From NCBI RefSeq assembly GCF_964019385.1, contig NC_088647.1, positions 9,170,048 through 9,234,047 of the forward strand: DNA of 64,000 bases, given 5' to 3'. The stretch comes from Sycon ciliatum. Lineage: Eukaryota > Porifera > Calcarea > Leucosolenida > Sycettidae. Both the position numbers and the translations under genes were made by a program. Positions within the stretch are counted from its first letter, which is position 1, and the number at the start of each line of letters is the position of its first letter. Under the pieces are notes generated by a model, which was not told the origin of the DNA, did not search any database, and worked only from the letters and a program-made list of their open reading frames with translations. Positions 29,801 to 47,105 of the stretch are shown here, piece after piece.

Positions 29801-32800
29801 GCAGTCCAGACATCGACCTCAGAAGCAGCCAATTGACAGGATGCAGCACTTGGTGACGACGTTGTCTTCTATCTCCAATTCGCAATCGGTCCTGAAACAG
29901 CATCACTCCATCAGCTCCGCCACTGCGTCGCTCATTGACAGAAGTTTTCAAGGACTTCGGTGAGAGCTGCTCGTCAGACTCGTTTGCCAGCGAGGCCAAG
30001 ATCTGGTCCTGGATGGGACCTGGATCTGATGGGACAATGGCTACGCTGGATCGACTACAGTCAGATTTCATCGACTGGCTTGATGGAGAAAAGCTATTCG
30101 ATATGCACCCCTGCTCGCAACTAAAATAAAAACTGAGCCCGACCGACCGACCCTGGTACGGATGAGTGAAGTGACCCGAAACAACGAATTAATTCTAGGT
30201 GGCCTTATTATGATTATCTTTTTCTCATATGTAAATTAGTGACGAGGCGACAACAGTTTCAAATTGCGAACAAGAGGACGTTTTATTCGCAATTTTGAAG
30301 ATATCTTTCTAAAAAGGGGGGGAGGACAAAAATGTTACGAGTTATGACTAACTGGCCACCAACTTAACCAGATCATATACAGTCAGCGAGCGCGACAAAA
30401 TGGCACAAAACTGACGAGGAGTACTGAGACATTCAACGACCTGACACCTAGCTCCAACACTTCTCCGAGGCGCAAACCAACAACCTTCCAACTTGGCAGG
30501 CTCAGGTTAGGAAAGGTCCAAGAGGAGAAGGAAGATGTAACGAAGAAGAGCACGTGCTACGTCCCACGGCAACAACGAATGCCGAGAGTTACTGGTTGAT
30601 GACGAAACTAGTAAGACTATTGGACATACCGGTCTTACTACAACTATTTTGTCGCGCTCTCTGACTGTATAATTATTATGATCTGGTTACGTTGGTGGAC
30701 AGTTTAGTCATAGCTCGTAACATTTTGTCCTTCTCCTTTTTTTGCCGTGATTAAATTGGCTCACTATCCGAGTTCATCTCTGTCTCCTTCAATGCCCTTG
30801 CTCACCCAGTCCAGATTTTAGCACTGGCTCAGTAAATTGTCAAGATAAATGTTTCTACGGGGCTGACACCTTCGAACTTGGCCAATGGCAACCTCCCCAA
30901 AAGTTCTCTGAGTGAGAAAGGTAATGTGGCCAAATGTTTGTGAAGTCTCTTTAAAAGAGTTGATGCAATCGCAAATTTAGGACTTCGTCTTCTTTTGTTT
31001 ACACAATGGTATGTATATTTGACTGTTTGTGTGTATGTGTAGTGGAGAACCTGGAGCACTGCGACTTTAGTGCACTGAGAAACATGCTTATCCGCACGCA
31101 CATGCAAGATCTGATCGAGACCACCGACCATGTCCATTTTGAGAAGTATCGCTACAACAAGCTAGCATCGGCAGTCAATCCACAATTCCAGTCAAAGGGA
31201 TCCGAAGCAAGGTATTACTGATCACCTTTGCTGTCTTTGTTGTAGTTCATATTGTTTTTTGTCATGAATATATAAATTTGGTTGATTTAGGACTATGGGG
31301 TGGGAATGTATCCCTGCTGTTGATGGAGTGTGTGTGGCAGTACATGTTTACCCTGGTGACTGCACCTACCAATGCATGAAACTCTGAGTAGCAAGCAAAG
31401 TTTAGCAAACTGGTCCTTTTCTTGGTGACCATTGTTTATCTTCAGATAAACTCGTCTGTACGCGCGCGCGCGCGCGCACACTCTGTGATTATAATTATAA
31501 TGTACCGTCTTGGAGTACATATAGTTGTGTCTCCTCTACGGACTGCTTCTGGCATGCTAACTTACTATGATATGCGTCCTCTTCCCACAGAAATCCACTG
31601 GCGCAATTCGAACTGGAGAAGAAGGAGCATGAGGTGAAGATGATGAAGATGCAAGAAGAGATGGAGCAGGTGTTTGAGATGAAGGTGATGGAGAAGAAGC
31701 AGAAGTTGAAGGACTCTGAGCAAGATGTAAGTGCAACGCTCCACTCACCAAGGTTCTTTTTTTTTAACTTTTTCTGTATTATAATGTCATACAATAGCAG
31801 CGTATGCCGGTGACCTTCTACTGTAAGGCAACAAATATTCGGCGCATATTGATTTTCGGCTATTTTCAGCCCGGTCATGTTTGGCCGAAATTTTTGTTTT
31901 GCAAGGTTCAGTGTGACAGTGTATACAGCCTAACAGGCCGAAAGTTTGATGCGGCCGAAATGGATTTTAGCCTTGGGGGGCCGAATATTGGGCGGTTTAC
32001 AGTATTCTGTTTAGTACTTCCTCCATTCCTTGCACAAGGACTTGGGGCGCAATTTGTGCGGTATTAACTAATCTCAATGCCTGCAGGTGGCAGTTTTTTT
32101 TGTTTCTGTTGAAGTGGGTCCTGGTGGCTGCCATCAATACGCGTCATATCAGGAAATACTAAAATAATGAAGATATTGTTCAAATGTGCTTTGTACATGT
32201 ACATGAGTGACACTCTTGTCCCTCTATCTCTCTCCCATTGTTTTAGCTCCAGAAACGCCGTGACGCCATGCAGGCTAACATCGACAAACAGCAGAGGGAG
32301 TTGGAAGATCGGCGGCGGCAGTTCAACGACGACAAAGCAGAATTTGAAGCGCAGCAGCGGAAGTATGAGCAGGAGAGGGACGCGATGGCCCTCACAAAGA
32401 CCAACTCGCTAAGTCAATCTCAAAAAGCGTAAGATACTCTATATTATGCTTTGTTGGAGCTGATGTGATTGTGATTGCCCCGCATTGCGCTTCCCCTGTG
32501 ACCTAACTTGTGGTGTGATTGGGGTGTGTGAAAGTCGAGTGTGCTGTATGTATCCGTGTGTTGGTTATCCTTGTCTGGGTGGGGGTAGGGGTGGCTGGGG
32601 AGGGGTTAAAAAAAAAAAAAATAATGTGTGCATAGCCACAGTAGGGTCTGCAAAACTTAACATACTTCATGTGCACATCGCCTGCAGGAAGGAAGTTGTC
32701 ATCCACTGCCACAGTTTTGTGAGTCAGCAGATCAAAGACTTCAACGAGGTGTCAGGAGAGGCTCGGATAATTTTATTGTAAATGGTCGTGCGCGATGGAT

Positions 32801-32869
32801 TTTCGTTTGCAGGACGAGCCGGCTGTGAAGTTCCTTGCTTGGTCTTTTGTTCTCTGTATTGAGAATGGT

Positions 32870-32912
<43 letters not shown>

Positions 32913-32996
32913 GTGTGTGTGTGTGTGTACTTCTTTCTTTTCTATTTATGCAGCCCGAAAGACAAGAAGAAGGACAAAAAGGGATTGTTTTCATGA
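23855..32996 (+). CDS. SEPTIN7: Septin, septin-7 type, complete (13 exons, 432 codons)
   Basis: GTP-binding filament-forming cytoskeletal protein; septin 7 is the terminal subunit of septin hetero-oligomers in its family. Exons: 23855-23866, 23943-24042, 25306-25415, 26752-26852, 27047-27181, 27797-27842, 28033-28104, 28437-28532, 29386-29482, 31043-31211, 31591-31726, 32247-32428, 32954-32996. Total coding length is 1299 nt including TGA, and every junction is in phase. Visible features: N-terminal [17 protein letters not shown]-loop GQSGLGKST (exon 3), switch II DTPGFGD (exon 4), G4-like AKSD where AKAD is usual (exon 7), septin-unique PFAVVGSNT and GRKYPWG (exon 9), and [18 protein letters not shown] (exon 10). 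The C-terminal coiled coil spans exons 11-12 ([19 protein letters not shown]), and the Lys-rich tail ends KKGLFS. It lacks the long N-terminal extension of some vertebrate forms. A second possible 3' exon begins at 32689 (acceptor GCCTGCAG; GTGAGT downstream). Confidence 0.96.
28741..29315. mobile_element. Fold-back element in septin intron 8
   Basis: Arms of ~60 bp at 28766-28826 and 29256-29315 are reverse complements (GCTCCCCACACTGGAGCTCG and partner). In addition the 38-bp stretch starting AGTGGTTGCGACTGCGGC is present in direct orientation at 28741 and 29220. AGTACT flanks both sides, a possible target duplication. It ends about 70 bp before the acceptor of exon 9. Confidence 0.75.
29671..30196. 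mobile_element. MITE, 526 bp, ends AGAATTAATT..GTTGTTTCGG
   Basis: Perfect or near-perfect inverted ends (AGAATTAATTTGTTGTTTCG / CGAAACAACGAATTAATTCT). Just inside are CCCGACCGACCG motifs in the same sense near both ends. A second element with the same internal CCCGACCG motif but different termini is at 34751-35150. Septin intron 9. Confidence 0.85.
30311..30743. mobile_element. MITE related to 21524-21785, with internal expansion
   Basis: Inverted ends contain GGACAAAAATGTTACGAG / CTCGTAACATTTTGTCC, followed by matching TTATGACTAACTG / CAGTTTAGTCATA arms. The inner part holds sequence not present in the shorter copy, including GGAGAAGGAAGATGTAACG. Septin intron 9. Confidence 0.8.
31819..32004. 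mobile_element. MITE, ends TACTGTAAGGC../..GGTTTACAGTA
   Basis: Inverted ends: TACTGTAAGGCAACAAATATTCGGC matches GCCGAATATTGGGCGGTTTACAGTA after reverse complement. GGCCGAAA motifs recur inside. Septin intron 11. Confidence 0.75.
32872..32930. repeat. (TG)n next to the last septin acceptor
   Basis: About 59 bp of TG with one TGCG variant, ending 24 bp upstream of septin exon 13. Confidence 0.9.
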
Positions 32997-34221
32997 TCCA
33001 GTTCTGCGGTGTGATATCTAATGCCAGAGTTCTGTTTGCCATTACCGCAGTAAAGTTATGGGATGGAGAGCGTAGCTGGAGGGCAGTGTGTGGTATACCA
33101 GCCTTACATCATCACAACTTGTCCGTCTCAGGGTTCCTTTTTGTGTCGATCCTAGGTAGGCGTCTTTTTGTATACATTGTACAAATGAGTTCACAACCAA
33201 CTGAAGAGTATCATCGGAGATTGCATGTGCATTAGATATCAGTGTTCTATTTTTGGCTATTTGGAGATGATCTGTCCCCTTACTATAAGCTAGATAGTCG
33301 CTTTGCCAGCAATATGTCCCTGCTGTGCAGATGCAATGAAGAAGACGTCCGGCTGCATGCTGGCATCTTGCGTTTGTGGGATGCACGCTGCTAGGCTGTT
33401 CTTTGCCGGTTGCTTTGCCACCGTAGTACGTGAGATGTGGACATTTGCGTACTGCGTGTATAGGCCCTTGCCCCTCTGTACATGCTGCCATTGACTTGAG
33501 GTATCTGTGCTAATACTGTAATAGGCTGTGTGAGAACATTTTTCAAAGTTTGTGTGGGACATTCATTTGCAGTGTGTGTGTTCATTCCGACAATTGCCAT
33601 GGTTTTGATTTGGTATTATGTTTTGGTATTGATTTCCCCCCTCGCTCCGTTGCCCCGCTCTCGTACCTCGCATCATGATCATGATGGTCCATGGTGTGCA
33701 GCAAACAAAGGCTGTGCGCGTATTGCTCAGCTTGTTCTCTTTCAGTGAGTAGCGTACACAATACTATGCCCCATTGCTGCTCTTGCTGCTGCTGCTTCTG
33801 CTGCTTCTGCTGCTTCTGCTGCTGCTCTTCCAACAGACCACCAATGGCAATGCCCTATATTGTGGTCACCATATGGTCTCTAGTCTTTCCGTTGCCGAGT
33901 GTGTACATCTGTCAAAGTTTGCGGCTGTCTTTACGGTAGTGATTCCTGCAGCTGTTGCCGCTATTTCTAGTAGTTCGCTTAGTTTCCCTGCCCCTCTATC
34001 CCAAACCACCGTGAGAACTATGTCTCCATTCTCTCTTTCTGATCATCTAGTTACTCTGGTCTCTAGTTACTCGCTGGTTGTTCCTCTTCTGGCTCTGCCA
34101 CTTGTACTTTAGTCAGGGGGCATTCTCTTTCCTACGTTTTCCTACTGTGCTTATCTGTCACTCTCTGTTCTTTTCTTAGTTCTTCTACTTAGCAGCTGCA
34201 TGCACAGGCCAGAGTTTGCTA

Positions 34222-34385
<164 letters not shown>

Positions 34386-34501
34386 ACAGTGCTGGCAACT
34401 GAAATCCGACCCCCTTGGCAACAGAGAAAACCTGTGGGTGCTCATCCAGTGCATTAATTTTGCAGATTTGCGTGCTTCTCTTGCAACGGGTGTATACATG
34501 G
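34386..34501 (+). repeat. Dispersed repeat associated with (TG)n, copy 1
   Basis: Shares GAGAAAA-CTGTGGGTG, CATCCAGTGCATT and GCAGATTTGCGTGCTTCTCT with 37340-37459. Both end in GTATACATGGT followed by TG-rich DNA, suggesting a short retroposon with a dinucleotide tail. Confidence 0.7.
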
Positions 34502-34750
34502 TGCGTGTGTGTGGTGGTGGAAGACCAGGATAGTAGTGGTGGTTGTAATCATAGTAATCCCAGCACAAGTTATGTTGCAATTGTATCATACCGGTAGTTC
34601 GTTACAACTAGTTACTGTACTTACAAGACGTGTCAAGTGCCAAATGCACATGCACAGTTGTAGCTGATTATTTCAATATTTGCTGCCATGCCGTCGCTTT
34701 GCGTGCATTGGCCATTGTCATGACAAAATGACGTTTTGAATATCAATACA

Positions 34751-35150
34751 ATCAAGTAAGGCCAAACTAAAGAAGGTGTGTGGTTCGACTCACCCGACCG
34801 ACCGTACAATTTCAGCCCGACCGTAACTTTTTTTCGGCGGGCTGTCGTGTGACTGACGTACGTACGTGGACTGAACACGTCCACGTCTACGTGCTGTGCG
34901 GCGTGAGTCTGCGGACGCAGGCGGCTCCTTTTGGACTTGACTTGTACTTGTAGTTGTACTGCAGTGCAGTGCAGTGAGTGGTACGACTGCTGCCTTGTGC
35001 TGGTAGTAGAGTCTACTCGATACGCGTATACAGTGTATTTACATGTACTAAAAAATATATTAAAAAAAAAAAAAACCGCCCGCCCGCCCGTAAAAAAAAT
35101 GTCCATGTTAGTCGAACCACACACCTTCTTTAGTTTGGCCTAATTGATAT
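34751..35150. mobile_element. MITE with ~40-bp inverted ends
   Basis: Left arm AAGGCCAAACTAAAGAAGGT continuing through GTGTGGTTCGACT; the right arm is its reverse complement. Inside are CCCGACCG motifs on the left and CCGCCCGCCCG on the right, plus poly-T and poly-A next to them. Confidence 0.85.
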
Positions 35151-35253
35151 TTTTATATGAGCGTCAGTGAGTGTGACGTACACAGTCATTTGCACGGGGA
35201 AAGGTCCGTGCAGACTGCAGAGTGCAGTAGTATACTGTATAGATCATAATCTG

Positions 35254-35287
35254 GGAGTCGTCAAATACCGGTATTTGACGACTCCCT
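35254..35287. repeat. Perfect 34-bp palindrome
   Basis: GGGAGTCGTCAAATACC followed directly by its reverse complement, so it can form a loop-free hairpin. A similar centre (AATACCGGTATT) occurs at 61434-61445. Confidence 0.9.
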
Positions 35288-35740
35288 CATACAGCAGTTT
35301 AAAAAATAGTAGACCTCACAAGTATTCAAAAATAGATTGCAATTGTAACAAGGTTACAAAAGTAACTAATGCTTGTACTAACTTACATATCTGCAAGGCT
35401 CTTGATATCTTCACTGACTGTGGTTGCATGGACTGCGCCTGCAAACAAGGCAGTAGGGATGTGCGATTTTCAACCAACACAAACAGTGTTTCCCTAAATC
35501 CTACCATCCGGGCGAGGCAGCGGCTGTGCTCCGGGATTGTTTCCTTCTCATTGGTGCTCGAGAAGTGTCTGTGAATTTGTTTGCAGGTGAGATTAGTAGA
35601 ACTTTGTTGTGTTGTAGCGTAACGTGACTATGCAGCAGGGAATACTTACAAGGAGTGCGTGGAACTCTAAGCTGTATGGTCGCTAGTGGTCATTGGCTAC
35701 CCCAGCCATGTATTGCTTGGAATAAAATAAAAATTTTGTT

Positions 35741-35884
35741 CAGGCGCGTGCGCCGGTGCCCTTCAAGGGGGGGTTCTGGGGCCTCCCCCGGGAAAATTTT
35801 CAAAAAAAGAAGCAAAATCCTGCATTTTGAGCGAAAAAAAGGGGGTTCCGGGCACCCGGGAACCCATACGGCGCACGCGCCTGG
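35741..35884. mobile_element. GC-rich MITE, 144 bp
   Basis: Ends CAGGCGCGTGCGCC / GGCGCACGCGCCTG are inverted. The interior has runs of G and A. The sequence just right of the assembly gap (16886-16935) looks like a fragment of the same family. Confidence 0.7.
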
Positions 35885-36080
35885 TGTTACCTTTCATCAC
35901 GGATGCAGGGCTTTAGACAACGCAGATACTGTGGCATTGTGGTCAGAGCATTTTATAAGTATCTGAACTGCATTCCAAAGCATCCCGACCACAGCACATT
36001 CTTTACTGAATGTGATCACTACACGTATTGAACCACATACCGGTATGCATACCCAATAACCGTGGTGCATGACACTACAC

Positions 36081-36292
36081 TACTGTAAAATCGGGAATTT
36101 TTGGTGGTGTAATATTTTCGGTATTTCCCACAATCAACGGTTCGGTAGCGCGAAAATGTCAGTTAACCAGTTTCCCGTAATGCAGTCGGCATGCATGTAT
36201 GTATATTTTCGGTGCGTTTATTTTAGGTAAAAATTGTCGGCACCGAAGATACCGAAAATAAAACACCACCGAAAATTTCTGCTTTTACAGTG
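36081..36292. mobile_element. MITE, ends TACTGTAAAA../..GCTTTTACAGT (copy 1)
   Basis: Inverted ends continue through GAAATTTTCGGTGGTGTTTT-like arms. The related copy at 41781-42013 shares ends and internal ACCGAAAAT motifs. Confidence 0.8.
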
Positions 36293-36666
36293 TATAGCCG
36301 CACACTAGTGTATAGTACATGTACTGTGATTGAAAGTGAGACGACGAGCGTGCATACATGTAATTGCACCACCGAAGGGATATGTGCAAATCTATTTTTT
36401 AAAAGCGGTCAGCTTCTGCAGTGGTCATTGTGCAAGACATTGGAATGAGCCTGGGAACACAGAAAGACCCGTGCACCCAGGCACGCGAGCGCGCATGCAC
36501 ACACACATGCACACATGCACATCCACGCAGACACACACACATGCACATCCATGCAGACACACACACACATGCACATCCATGCAGACACACACACACACAC
36601 CTTTTGACTTTTTGACGCCTATCGATGATAGCGGCGCTACGGCAGTAGCCATAGCAACTTGTGCGT

Positions 36667-36725
36667 CTGGAATCAAACCCGCAACTTCTCGATTGGAAGT
36701 CGCTGCACATACCACTGCACCATGT

Positions 36726-36730
<5 letters not shown>
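36667..36730 (-). mobile_element. tRNA-derived SINE head
   Basis: Read on the - strand it has an A-box-like TGGTGCAGTGG and a B-box-like GGGTTTGATTCC about 40 bp apart, a tRNA-type internal promoter. It is bordered by (CA)n and (GA)n microsatellites at 36729-36872. Degenerate as a tRNA. Confidence 0.55.
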
Positions 36731-36769
<39 letters not shown>

Positions 36770-36788
36770 AGAGAGAGAGAGACAGAGA

Positions 36789-36874
<86 letters not shown>

Positions 36875-36901
36875 TTTGCATTCATAGCTAACCAGCATTC
36901 G

Positions 36902-36945
<44 letters not shown>
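36729..36945. repeat. (CA)n-(GA)n and (TG)n microsatellites
   Basis: CA to ~36770, GA to 36872, then after 30 bp a TG tract at 36903-36945. Confidence 0.9.
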
Positions 36946-36946
<1 letters not shown>

Positions 36947-37265
36947 GGAAGGCTACCCTCTTGCTAAAGCATTTTGGAAGTTGGACTAGTTTCGGCTCCA
37001 CAATCCAGTGTGTCGTTACTATATAGCTTTCATGGCTGAGGTTGTTGGTACGTCTGTTGGCCCTGGGTTCCCAGTACCCAGTTGCCGAGGCTGGTTGGTA
37101 AAATAACTCCAATTTCACTTCAAGGTACCAGTGCATCTAGTGTCTGCTTTTATCAAAGCAGCGTGCTGTCTATACTGGTTACCCCAGCAAGTGTAGGGTG
37201 TGCATAGGTAACTGTCTTGGCCGTCCTATTCCGATGTACTCCGTGTGGTGTAGACCAGGTGTGCA

Positions 37266-37290
37266 TTGGGGGGGGGGGGGGGGGGGGGCG
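37266..37290. repeat. Poly-G run (~23-25 bp)
   Basis: A homopolymer of G interrupted only at its edge. Such runs are prone to length error. Confidence 0.85.
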
Positions 37291-37339
37291 ATTCACATGG
37301 CTTCGCCAGTTGTGTGGATTAGACAGTTATCTGACGCTT

Positions 37340-37459
37340 GTCTTGATCTGTTTCAATCAGAATCAGATCCGCTATCGTTGCTATAAAGAGAAAATCTGTG
37401 GGTGCACATCCAGTGCATTTGCAGATTTGCGTGCTTCTCTTGCGACGGGCGTATACATG
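37340..37459 (+). repeat. Dispersed repeat associated with (TG)n, copy 2
   Basis: Relative of 34386-34501 in the same orientation, with the same order of motifs and the same terminal GTATACATGGT before a TG array. Confidence 0.7.
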
Positions 37460-37472
37460 GTACATGGTACAT

Positions 37473-37640
<168 letters not shown>

Positions 37641-38029
37641 GTGCTCATCGTTCTGCACCCTGGCGCATTGAACACTCCGGTCAAGCTGCCTCAACTGGCC
37701 CGAAGCGTACCCATAAACTGACACGTACCTGCCAATGGCCCACTCAGTGTGATGTAGTAGTTGTGTGGCTGCTACATGTACATTACGTTGCATGTCTACT
37801 TCTTTGTCAAATGGACAGCCTCACTCTCTCGTTCGATGTAGTGGCTGATGTAGACCTGAAGTTTGTCCTATTTACGCTGAACTGAATCTGCTGCAGAGGA
37901 CTCCACGCTTATAGTGACCTGCAATTATGATGTCATGTGTACTGTACGTGCTCATGTTTCTACTGCCGCAGATTCCATGAGGGTGCTCGTCAGCAGTTGT
38001 CGGAATAGCTGTTGACCTTGACAGCCGTG

Positions 38030-44800
<6,771 letters not shown>

Positions 44801-44904
44801 ATCCGGCTAGTATGCCACACTCGTCCCGATTTGTCTTCAGGTCTATCATTATTATGCTACTCGTGTGACTGATTTCATTATGAAGAGAGTCTATATACAC
44901 CCCT

Positions 44905-45042
44905 ATAACAGTATAAGCAAAGCAAACTTGTGCCACAATACGTGCACACATGGCACAGGCGACGCTGGTAGACACAACACACACAAACCATGCACACGGG
45001 TAGATTACGTGCATTATCTCTGGCACTGAAGGTGGTTTATGC
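44905..45042 (+). repeat. Long direct repeat, copy 1 (~138 bp)
   Basis: GTATAAGCAAAGCAAACTTG through CACTGAAGGTGGTTTA recurs at 46566-46703 with only a few substitutions and a 2-bp indel. Confidence 0.85.
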
Positions 45043-45375
45043 CTTTGCATCACTCACTACTCTGTCCACAGTGGTTTATGAAGCTTGTTCGAATAGTATT
45101 TTACTGTGCGTTTTATATTGATTGGCAAAGTGGTGCATGTGATGCCATTCAAAAACCTTGCCTACATGAGTGTAGCATTACGATACAAGGCCCATGGTTA
45201 AGGAACGACCAAAGAGGGTGTATAGTCATGTACTCGGTGTCTGCTTTAGGATTTCAAACCAACCGGGTACACGTGTACATGGCACAACTCTAGCAACCGG
45301 GTCAGAGCCAGGTACGTTCCAGTGTGGCTACTGCATGTACCGTATAATCCCGCCAGAGCGCCCCTACCTCCGCCG

Positions 45376-45579
45376 CCACCCTTCGAGTAGGTCCAGGTGG
45401 GGAGGGGCGGATGGGCGAGTCCTACTTGCCGCATTCAGTACTGCCACCCTTTGAGTAGGTCCAGGTGGGGAGGGGCGGATGGGCGAGTCCTACTTGCCGC
45501 ATTCAGTACTGCCACCCTTCGAGTAGGTCCAGGTGGGGAGGGGCGGATGGGCGAGTCCTACTTGCCGCATTCAGTACTG
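45376..45579 (+). repeat. Three tandem copies of a 68-bp unit
   Basis: Units begin at 45376, 45444 and 45512 with CCACCCTT[C/T]GAGTAGG and end CATTCAGTACTG. They are nearly identical and G-rich on the + strand. Confidence 0.95.
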
Positions 45580-46052
45580 CATGAAAAAGTACTCACCCTA
45601 CGAAAACTGTTCGTGCATCTCGTACACCGCCCAAAGGTCAAGAGCAGCGACTCGTACTGACCCATCAAAACTCAGGGTTTGTGCGATTCCTGGTCAAGAG
45701 GGTGGGTACTGTTGCGTACATTTTCAACCAACAGGGCCGAGCAAGCGTCTGCAGTACTGTACGACATCACAGAGTTATACGAGGATGCAATCAAACACTT
45801 CCCTGACAAGAAGTCAGGGAGGAGAGACGGGGCGCTCTGGCGGGATTTAATGTACACAGTACATCAGCCACAATGCGTGGCTGCACACGTGCAGGGGTGT
45901 CGGACACGCTACGGTATTGACCGTGCCACTCGTTGCCCCAGGTTTCCCATGAATCAAACAGTGCTTTTACGGAAAGCTTGGCGGAATTCATTTTTGCCAA
46001 CGGAAACTGATTTCCCTGATAAATTTACTTCTCATATAGGCTTGAAAAACCT

Positions 46053-46270
46053 TAAGGCCGATTCACAATAAAACTTTCTGCGACGCGACACGCGATTTGC
46101 GACAAGAAACTGCCTGTCCCGAGTTGTCGCAAGGCACCTGTAGCAGAAGTTGAAGAAAGTTCAACTTTTGCGACACGCGACATACACAAATGGAGTACAG
46201 TTTCGACTCTACGACTCCCTGTTGTGAACCGCGTGTCGCCGCAAGAAGTTGTATTGTGAATCGGCCTTTA
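46053..46270. mobile_element. MITE, ends TAAGGCCGATTCACAATA../..TATTGTGAATCGGCCTTTA
   Basis: 218 bp, with CGACACGCGA/TCGCGTGTCG-like inner arms. No ORF. Confidence 0.85.
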
Positions 46271-46440
46271 CGTACACACACACACAATCTTCAAATCAAG
46301 TGGTCTCTTCCCTGCAAATTGAAATATCTCAATCAAATTTTTGGCCAGGAGCCATCAGAAGGCTGTTTGCCAAACAATTCTCTGCCCAACTGGCCTTCAT
46401 TCATGTTTCAAGCAGGCTTGCATAGAACCCAGCCAATCAT

Positions 46441-46568
46441 ATAGGCCATTCACACGATGACGGATGTGCAAACTCAATTTATCCTGTCCACTGGAATAAA
46501 TTTAGAATGCGAGTGACTCCTTTTACTGGCCACACTCGTGGATGTGATTGCATGTGTGAATGGCCTAT
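46441..46568. mobile_element. MITE, ends ATAGGCCATTCACAC../..GTGTGAATGGCCTAT
   Basis: 128 bp with near-perfect 15-bp inverted ends. It abuts the second copy of the 138-bp direct repeat. Confidence 0.85.
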
Positions 46569-46703
46569 AACTGTATAAGCAAAGCAAACTTGTGCCATAA
46601 TACATGCACACATGGCACAGGCGACGCTGGTAGACACAACACACACAAAAACCATGCACACGGGTAGATTATGTGCATTATCTCTGGCACTGAAGGTGGT
46701 TTA
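46566..46703 (+). repeat. Long direct repeat, copy 2
   Basis: Partner of 44905-45042, ~1.66 kb away. Confidence 0.85.
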
Positions 46704-47105
46704 AAAAAAGTGAAGGCACGTCATGTAGCGTCCAAACAACAGCGAGCCAAAGAGATCACAGTGCCACTTAACAGCGCGGCCTGCCCAGCAGAGATGAAGT
46801 AGCGCACAATGGCACGACGGCTCATTGTTACTGAGGTGAGAAATCAACCAGTCTCCCGGACTAGGATTGTTTTGAAAGATAGCGGAAGGTCCAGTAGAGG
46901 GTGACACTAAAAGGATATGATTCAACTGACAACGAACGGCACGACAAAGACATGTACAGAAACTAGGCAACGAACAGCGACACAAGCGGAAATTAAATAA
47001 CTACTACTACTACTAGCATATGAGGTGATTTGTAAAAAATAAGATAAGAACAAATAAAACAAGCAACGACACGGATAGAAAATTGAGCACGTGCTATGCC
47101 CAGAA

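Larger units (their letters stand above)
44801..47105. other. Spacer between convergent TMEM223-like and COTL1 genes
   Basis: No exon recognised. Contains the 68-bp tandem repeat, a long direct repeat pair and two MITEs listed separately, plus both genes' 3' UTRs. Confidence 0.5.
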
